Under the pieces are notes generated by a model. The model worked only from the letters and a program-made list of their open reading frames with translations, searched no databases and had not been told where the DNA came from. The translations under genes and the position numbers were made by a program. 9,198 nucleotides of DNA from Candidatus Bathyarchaeota archaeon (lineage in GTDB: Archaea; Thermoproteota; Bathyarchaeia; Bathyarchaeales; WUQV01): positions 1-9,198 of the forward strand of contig WUQV01000066.1 of assembly GCA_009889585.1 (NCBI GenBank). Reading direction: 5' to 3'. This document shows positions 5,835-9,198 of the stretch, piece by piece. The stretch's first letter is position 1, and each line of letters starts with the position of its first letter.

Positions 5835-6661
5835 GCTTTTTAGACGTCCTCGAGGGCTTGAGGTTCAAGAAGGCATCATCGCCTATTCATAAATTGGACC
5901 CTAGGGTTAAGTTCGCCCTCGCTTTAAGCTTATCAACGTTAGCCCTTGCGTTCAAAGAGCTATTGGCCTTGATCGCCCTTTTCACGGCTCACGTTCCGCT
6001 CATCCTATTGGGAGGGGTCATCCGTCAATGGGCTCGGATGATGAAAGGAGCGTCGCTTTTCGCATTCTTCATCTTCCTTACGAACTTCCTATTCATTCAC
6101 TTCCACCCAGGTTACGCGGCCTTAAGCCCGACTTTTGTGCTTCCGATCTCCATGGCGTTAAGGTTTTTAACGATAGTCGGAGCGTTCTCATGCTTTTTCT
6201 TAACGACGTCGCCCGACGACTTAGGGCTAGCCCTCGAAAGGCACTTGGTTCCTTTTACGAAGTGGTTGATCGAGAGAGTTCCGAGGCTTAAGGGCGCCAT
6301 CGACCCTTATGGCCTTTGCTTCGCGTTCATAGCCTCCGTTCGCTTCATCCCGACGATGGTTGAGGAGGCCACGTCCATAGTCGACGCCCAAAGGGCTCGA
6401 GGGCTGGAGCTAGATCGAGGCGGCTTGTTGAAGAGGATAAGGGGTTACGTGCCGATATTAATCCCCATGGTCATTAACGCGCTTCGACGAAGCGACGAGC
6501 TCGCCGAGGCCATGGAGTCGAGGGCATGGGGTGCTGTGAAAGAACGAACCAGCCTGTATGAGCTGAGGCTGAAGAAAGGCGACGCCATCGTGATGGCGTT
6601 AACGGCCCTCGCCTTTGCCATAGCTGTTTACGTGAGAATATCCATCCCGATCCCGTTATGA
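5831..6661 (+). CDS. ecfT: ECF transporter transmembrane T subunit EcfT
   Basis: This 276-residue integral membrane protein is the scaffold that joins the two ATPases to the substrate-binding S component. Hydrophobic helices occur at about residues 27-41, 43-61, 74-90, 104-125, 161-173 and 250-268. The cytoplasmic coupling region lies between the last two and carries the two family motifs: DAQRARGLELD (Ala189-Arg190-Gly191) and AMESRAWGA (227-235), whose arginines dock into grooves of the two ATPases. The opening HKLDPRVKF (20-28) is typical of the family. TTG 5831 overlaps the ecfA2 stop as TTGA. The stop is 7 bases before the next ATG. A decayed relative occupies 645-1332. No S component is encoded within the window, so the substrate is unknown; either it lies elsewhere, as in ECF systems that share one module among several S proteins, or it has been lost. 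Confidence 0.93.
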   Translation: MSFLDVLEGLRFKKASSPIHKLDPRVKFALALSLSTLALAFKELLALIALFTAHVPLILLGGVIRQWARMMKGASLFAFFIFLTNFLFIHFHPGYAALSPTFVLPISMALRFLTIVGAFSCFFLTTSPDDLGLALERHLVPFTKWLIERVPRLKGAIDPYGLCFAFIASVRFIPTMVEEATSIVDAQRARGLELDRGGLLKRIRGYVPILIPMVINALRRSDELAEAMESRAWGAVKERTSLYELRLKKGDAIVMALTALAFAIAVYVRISIPIPL

Positions 6662-6665
6662 GGGG
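6661..6665 (+). promoter_or_regulatory. Shine-Dalgarno before the HEPN-like gene
   Basis: AGGGG lies 3 bases before ATG 6669 and overlaps the ecfT stop codon. It supports this ATG as the start and read-on transcription from the ecf operon. Confidence 0.45.
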
Positions 6666-6668
6666 ACT

Positions 6669-7073
6669 ATGCGGTTGAGACGCTTAGAAGCCTTAAGCAA
6701 GCTTCAAGAGTCGAAGGAGATGTTAACGAGGGCCTTTCAAGAATTAAAGGAGGGCATAAGGAAGGGGGATCCGCTAAAGTCCAGGGATTCCTGTGAGAAG
6801 GGATGGCTAGCCGTGGTCACGGCCGTCGACGCCTTGTTCATTAAGCATGGCTACGACGAGGCCAAGACGCACGTGGATAGGCGAAGGAAGCTTAGAGAGC
6901 TTTCCGAGAGGCTTGTGGAAGTTTCAAAAGCCGGCCTTTACGATAGGGTAGAGGCTAGGAGAAGCGTCCTTCATAACGATGGCTTTTACAGCAGAATGTT
7001 AACGCCAGAGGAAACTGGGGAGGAGCTTAAGGAAGTCAAGAGGCTTGTAGAGGACGTCGAAAGCCTGATATAA
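6669..7073 (+). CDS. HEPN-like helical protein
   Basis: This 134-residue, all-helical, highly charged protein has the pattern of small archaeal HEPN/PaREP1-type proteins: an N-terminal amphipathic helix (LSKLQESKEMLTRAFQELK), a central segment SCEKGWLAVVTAVDALFIKHG (about 41-61), and a late RRSVLHNDGFY segment (97-107). Arg97-x4-His102 fits the R-x4-6-H motif that in catalytic HEPN proteins forms an RNase site; such proteins often work as toxins with a MNT-nucleotidyltransferase antitoxin or within defence systems. No nucleotidyltransferase is adjacent; the next gene is an 80-residue unknown. The gene starts 7 bases after ecfT, so it is probably co-transcribed with the transporter, but a functional link is not shown. 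Alternatively the protein has only a structural role and the R-x4-H is incidental. There are no membrane segments or signal peptide. Confidence 0.6.
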   Translation: MRLRRLEALSKLQESKEMLTRAFQELKEGIRKGDPLKSRDSCEKGWLAVVTAVDALFIKHGYDEAKTHVDRRRKLRELSERLVEVSKAGLYDRVEARRSVLHNDGFYSRMLTPEETGEELKEVKRLVEDVESLI

Positions 7074-7093
7074 TCACTAGACGAGCGCAAAGT

Positions 7094-7103
7094 AAATATT
7101 AAA
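7094..7103 (+). promoter_or_regulatory. TATA box before the gene at 7133
   Basis: AAATATTAAA preceded by GCAAAGT resembles an archaeal BRE/TATA pair centred about 34 bases before TTG 7133. Predicted initiation near 7125 would give an almost leaderless message, which supports the TTG start despite the lack of a clear Shine-Dalgarno. Confidence 0.5.
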
Positions 7104-7132
7104 GGAAGCAGATCGATAAGAAGGGCCTTAAG

Positions 7133-7375
7133 TTGAGCAAGGCGGTGTTATCGTTCATACTGTCGGAGATGCGCTTAAAGCTTAGCGAAATGGACGTTGA
7201 ACGGCTTTACCGTGAAATCATCGCATACTTCGGGCTAATAGGGGCAACGAACGAATGTAAGGCCTTGGAGGAGGCATGGATTGATCCTTACAATAGGCGT
7301 AAGATAGAGGACTTCATCATGGCTTGGTTAAGGAGAAGAAGGAAGGTGGAGAAGGCATTAGTCGGAGTGGCTTAA
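7133..7375 (+). CDS. Small helical protein of unknown function
   Basis: This 80-residue protein starts at TTG and ends at TAA 7373-7375. It is predicted to be helical, with a hydrophobic core segment (VERLYREIIAYFGLIGATNE, about residues 23-42) and a basic C-terminal helix IMAWLRRRRKVEKALVGVA. No cysteine pair, metal site or membrane helix is evident. I do not recognise the family. It lies 59 bases after the HEPN-like gene with its own TATA element, so it may be separately transcribed. The basic tail would suit nucleic-acid or protein binding, and a partner role for the HEPN-like protein is possible, but nothing in the sequence proves it. Codon use matches the ecf genes, and the long uninterrupted frame supports a real gene. 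Confidence 0.55.
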   Translation: MSKAVLSFILSEMRLKLSEMDVERLYREIIAYFGLIGATNECKALEEAWIDPYNRRKIEDFIMAWLRRRRKVEKALVGVA

Positions 7376-7394
7376 GCTCCGATAGTTCACGTAA

Positions 7395-7577
7395 TTTCGT
7401 CGATTTAAGGTTCACGCGTTAGGTTGGTGTAGCTTTGACGTTGAGCGTCAGCTCTGGCACGGCTGCCTACGGATGGGCGGCATGGCCTTTGGCGACATGC
7501 GTAGCTTAAGACTTCACGTTTACGTAAACGTTATCCTCTTCGTCGCTCCCATACTCTAGGCGAGCCTTGGAGTTTGA
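7395..7577 (+). pseudogene. Possible relic of a small membrane protein, broken by TAG
   Basis: After TAA 7392-7394 a frame stays open through WCSFDVERQLWHGCL, RMGGMAFGDMRSLRLH and VYVNVILFVAPIL to TAG 7557-7559, then ASLGV and TGA 7575-7577. The end would overlap the TTG start of the TGT-like gene at 7567. The last part looks like a membrane helix crossed by the stop. ATG 7473 is the only good internal start and would give just 28 residues. I do not recognise a family. It may instead be leader sequence, since it contains a hairpin at 7431-7453 (AGC-TT-TGACG / CGTCA-GCT around a TTGAG loop) and a 16-base palindrome. Confidence 0.25.
7516..7531. promoter_or_regulatory. 16-bp perfect palindrome, possible operator of the TGT-like gene
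   Basis: ACGTTTACGTAAACGT is its own reverse complement over all 16 bases and ends 35 bases before TTG 7567, the usual distance for archaeal promoter and operator elements. A dimeric regulator could bind it. The repetitive codons of the possible relic in this frame (His-Val-Tyr-Val-Asn-Val) could also produce it by chance. Confidence 0.35.
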
Positions 7578-8532
7578 GTTCTTCACGACGTTCACGCCGA
7601 TGCTAATAGGAGGCTTTCCGGTGGCCGTAGGCTGTGATAAGGCCTCGAAGAGGCTAGCGGAGCGGCTCAAGGGCTACGATGGGATTCAGTTCATCCACTC
7701 GGGGAACCCTTGGGCCATCCCGAAGGAGAAGAGGACTAAGGAATGGGTCCTTGCGAAGGCCGAGATGCTCGTAAACGAAAGGACGGTCGGCATCATGTCG
7801 TTAAACGTCCCGCCTAGTTACAAGAGGTTCGACCATTGGAACTTAGATCGTGACCTTAGGGAGCTATCTGCAAAGGCGTGTTTAGAAAACGCCGATTGGA
7901 TGTTAAAGCATAAGAAGGTTAAGGTGCCGTTATACTGTACGATTTACGTCTCAAGCTTCGATGAAAGCCGTCGTTGGTTTAAGGTCGCTATCGAAAGCGG
8001 GCATGAGGCGTTTTGTAGCGGCGTGGCCGAGTTCTTGATGGTCCCTAAGTTCATCAAGGAGGGAATGCTTAAGATCGTCGAGGTAGCGTTTGGAGCTAGG
8101 TCCGTCTTAAGCGACTTGTCATTTCACCTATCCGGCGTGGCGAGCTTGAACCTATTGCCGATACTTCGATACGTCGGAGCTTCCAGCTGCGATGGAAGTA
8201 CGCCTGTGAGATCCGCCTTAGCTCAAGGGGTCGTTTACGACCGATACGGAAAGGCCCATAAGGCCGCCGACCTCGCCAACTGGACTTGCGATTGTACCTT
8301 TTGTAAAGCCCGCTCGAAAGAGGAGACGTTGAAGTCGTTGAAGTTAAGCCCTGTCTTTCGCCTTCATCATAACGTCACCATTTGGAAGGAGCTCGTAGAG
8401 GAGATCAAGGGCTGTGAAGATCGTCGAGAGTTGGCAGAATTAATACAGGAGAGGATGAAGTTGAGCCGTTCGCCGCTTTTAAAGGCGGTTTGGAATAACG
8501 TCAAAAGGCTGGAAGGCACATACGGCGTGTAA
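7567..8532 (+). CDS. Stand-alone TGT-superfamily transglycosylase (tRNA-guanine transglycosylase or DpdA-like)
   Basis: This 321-residue protein belongs to the base-exchange enzymes that replace guanine with a 7-deazaguanine in tRNA (TGT) or DNA (DpdA). Visible marks are FHLSGVAS (about residues 186-193), matching the HL-G segment of the family; SSCDGSTPVRSALAQGVVYD (207-225), where Asp209 is the likely nucleophile followed by the usual S/T, R and A-x2-G pattern; and Cys241-x-Cys243-x2-Cys246 with His268 in LHHNVTIW, matching the TGT zinc site. The position that normally holds the first active-site aspartate seems to read SLNVPP (78-83), similar to the DVP segment of DpdA but with Asn80. No PUA or C-terminal archaeosine-TGT domains exist, and archaeal tRNA TGTs are much longer. 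TTG 7567 is the first start that keeps the N-terminal strand. A relic and a palindrome precede it. The superfamily call is firm; tRNA versus DNA as substrate is open. Confidence 0.8.
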   Translation: MEFEFFTTFTPMLIGGFPVAVGCDKASKRLAERLKGYDGIQFIHSGNPWAIPKEKRTKEWVLAKAEMLVNERTVGIMSLNVPPSYKRFDHWNLDRDLRELSAKACLENADWMLKHKKVKVPLYCTIYVSSFDESRRWFKVAIESGHEAFCSGVAEFLMVPKFIKEGMLKIVEVAFGARSVLSDLSFHLSGVASLNLLPILRYVGASSCDGSTPVRSALAQGVVYDRYGKAHKAADLANWTCDCTFCKARSKEETLKSLKLSPVFRLHHNVTIWKELVEEIKGCEDRRELAELIQERMKLSRSPLLKAVWNNVKRLEGTYGV

Positions 8533-8717
8533 TGATTAATTTTATGCGCAAAAAATCACGAATCGTTATCGAAGCTTACTCAACTCCTTAAAGAAATCAC
8601 CAAACCTTTCGTTCAAAGGGACCTTGGCCTGCCATGACGACACACTTATCACTGAGCTAAAGGCCGTCCACCTGCGTTGTGATGGTTTAAAGAGAGCGAG
8701 GGCTAAGTCTTAACGTA
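8533..8717. other. Intergenic stretch with a short minus-strand frame
   Basis: No confident gene was seen. On the minus strand a frame open from about 8709 to TAA 8566-8568 ends VSSWQAKVPLNERFGDFFKE with LSKLR; from GTG 8652 it would encode 28 residues. On the plus strand an overlapping frame ends LKAVHLRCDGLKRARAKS and TAA. Both look somewhat protein-like; at most one can be a relic. Confidence 0.2.
8684..8693 (+). promoter_or_regulatory. TATA box before the gene at 8732
   Basis: GGTTTAAAGA lies about 43 bases before ATG 8732. Initiation near 8714 would give a leader of about 18 bases containing the AGGTGA ribosome-binding site at 8722-8727. Confidence 0.45.
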
Positions 8718-8721
8718 CAGA

Positions 8722-8727
8722 AGGTGA
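8722..8727 (+). promoter_or_regulatory. Strong Shine-Dalgarno AGGTGA
   Basis: AGGTGA lies 4 bases before ATG 8732. It favours that start over ATG 8728, which opens only a four-codon frame. It is one of the clearest ribosome-binding sites in the window. Confidence 0.6.
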
Positions 8728-8731
8728 ATGG

Positions 8732-9100
8732 ATGAAGGCTGAAGGAAGGCGGCTGCCAGAGGCAAAGGAGATAACGGTCAAGTTGCGTTTAAATGAGGCT
8801 AAGGAGTGCCTAAGGTATCTTCCAAAAGGCCTTGAAAGCGTAAGGGGTAAAATAGAGGAGGCTATAGAATACGCTAACTTCTGGAATTTCTTAAGGGATT
8901 GCGAACATTTAGAGGCAGTAAGGGCTAATTTTCACCTTACGGGGTTACTAAACCCCCCAGCATGGATTTTGTACTGCAAACATCCTGAAAATAAAGGCGA
9001 GAGGCGGAAGTTGTACGTTAAGGGCGTTTCAGAGGATGTGAAAGGTAAGATGACTGGTACGTGCGATAGGGAGAGCTGTCCGATATATAGACGGCCATGA
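8732..9100 (+). CDS. Small Cys/His protein of unknown function, possible zinc site
   Basis: This 122-residue protein has a helical N-terminal half (KLRLNEAKECLRYLPKGLES and IEEAIEYANFWNFLRDCEHL, about residues 17-60) and a compact C-terminal part with Cys82-x-His84 (LYCKHPENKG) and Cys111-x4-Cys116 (TCDRESCPIYRR). These four ligands could bind one zinc ion, although the spacing does not match a zinc ribbon that I can name. There is no signal peptide or membrane helix. ATG 8732 is fixed by a good AGGTGA site, and a TATA element suggests its own promoter. It follows the TGT-like gene on the same strand after 199 bases, so co-regulation is possible but not shown. Basic ends and a likely metal site would suit nucleic-acid binding; this is only inference. 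The frame is clean and the codon use ordinary, so a real gene is likely. Confidence 0.6.
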   Translation: MKAEGRRLPEAKEITVKLRLNEAKECLRYLPKGLESVRGKIEEAIEYANFWNFLRDCEHLEAVRANFHLTGLLNPPAWILYCKHPENKGERRKLYVKGVSEDVKGKMTGTCDRESCPIYRRP

Positions 9101-9154
9101 ACGGAAACGGCGTTGAGGAGAAGTCGAGGGGATGACCAACTTCTACCTTAGTGA

Positions 9155-9198
9155 CGGGCCCGGGGGGACTTGAACCCCCGTTCTCCGGCTCCGGAGGC
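9155..9198 (-). tRNA. tRNA-Arg(CCG), 3' part, cut by the window end
   Basis: Read on the minus strand, the sequence starts inside the anticodon stem (GC), then gives loop CTCCGGA with anticodon CCG (9192-9194), stem GCCGG, a five-base variable loop AGAAC, T-stem GGGGG / CCCCC around TTCAAGT, acceptor strand CGGGCCC and discriminator G at 9155. Pairing predicts an acceptor 5' strand GGGCCCG outside the window. CCA is not encoded. Its 3' end faces the accessory genes of this window, an arrangement seen where elements integrate at tRNA genes, but no repeated tRNA end was noticed. Confidence 0.9.

Noticed and set aside
6028..6300. Open frames on both strands inside ecfT.
   Set aside because: They are shadows of ecfT in other frames and have no family features or start signals.
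7431..7453. Hairpin at 7431-7453 as a preQ1-type riboswitch or a terminator.
   Set aside because: I could not match any known riboswitch core, and no U-run follows the stem.
8566..8652. Minus-strand frame of 28 residues from GTG 8652, with WQAKVPLNERFGDFFKELSK.
   Set aside because: It has no ribosome-binding site, and a competing plus-strand frame in the same bases looks equally plausible. It could be a relic but is not supported as a gene.
1..9198. CRISPR array or tandem repeats.
   Set aside because: No regularly spaced repeated units were seen on reading the window.

Overview
The window looks like a piece of a thermophilic-type archaeal chromosome. Archaeal TATA boxes precede several genes. 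TTG start codons are frequent. A PurP-type purine gene remnant and a DHH/DHHA1 phosphoesterase of archaeal style are present, and the partial tRNA encodes no CCA. I lean towards a TACK-type (Thermoproteota-like) lineage but cannot place it more exactly from sequence alone.

Layout. Bases 1-433 are the 3' end of a DHH-family phosphoesterase. Bases 483-1332 are a clear pseudogene block: a TauE/SafE-like permease start broken by TGA runs into a frameshifted, nonsense-mutated second copy of the ECF transporter T subunit whose intact relative lies at 5831-6661. Bases 1333-1679 are non-coding and end in a promoter. Bases 1680-3269 are a visibly A+T-rich pair: a membrane-anchored extracellular protein with an in-frame TGA near its 3' end, then a small multi-pass membrane protein. 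Bases 3270-4167 are a gene graveyard: a PD-(D/E)XK nuclease-like scrap, a frameshifted and truncated purP, a bulged hairpin resembling an IS200/IS605 end, and the decayed tail of a gene that once overlapped ecfA1.

Bases 4168-6661 hold the best-supported system, an ECF energy-coupling module (EcfA1, EcfA2, EcfT). Each junction is a 4-base TTGA overlap, so the genes are probably translationally coupled. No substrate-binding S component is encoded in the window. A HEPN-like helical protein follows 7 bases after ecfT, then a short unknown protein. Bases 7567-8532 encode a stand-alone TGT-superfamily base-exchange enzyme, without a C-terminal PUA domain, that resembles DpdA-type DNA transglycosylases as much as tRNA enzymes. 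A small Cys/His protein follows, and the window ends inside tRNA-Arg(CCG) on the minus strand.

The most interesting possibility is that the ECF module and the TGT-like enzyme belong to one 7-deazaguanine uptake or modification locus, since known ECF transporters import queuosine precursors. This is inference: the S component is missing, and a 16-bp perfect palindrome sits upstream of the TGT-like gene where an operator would be expected.
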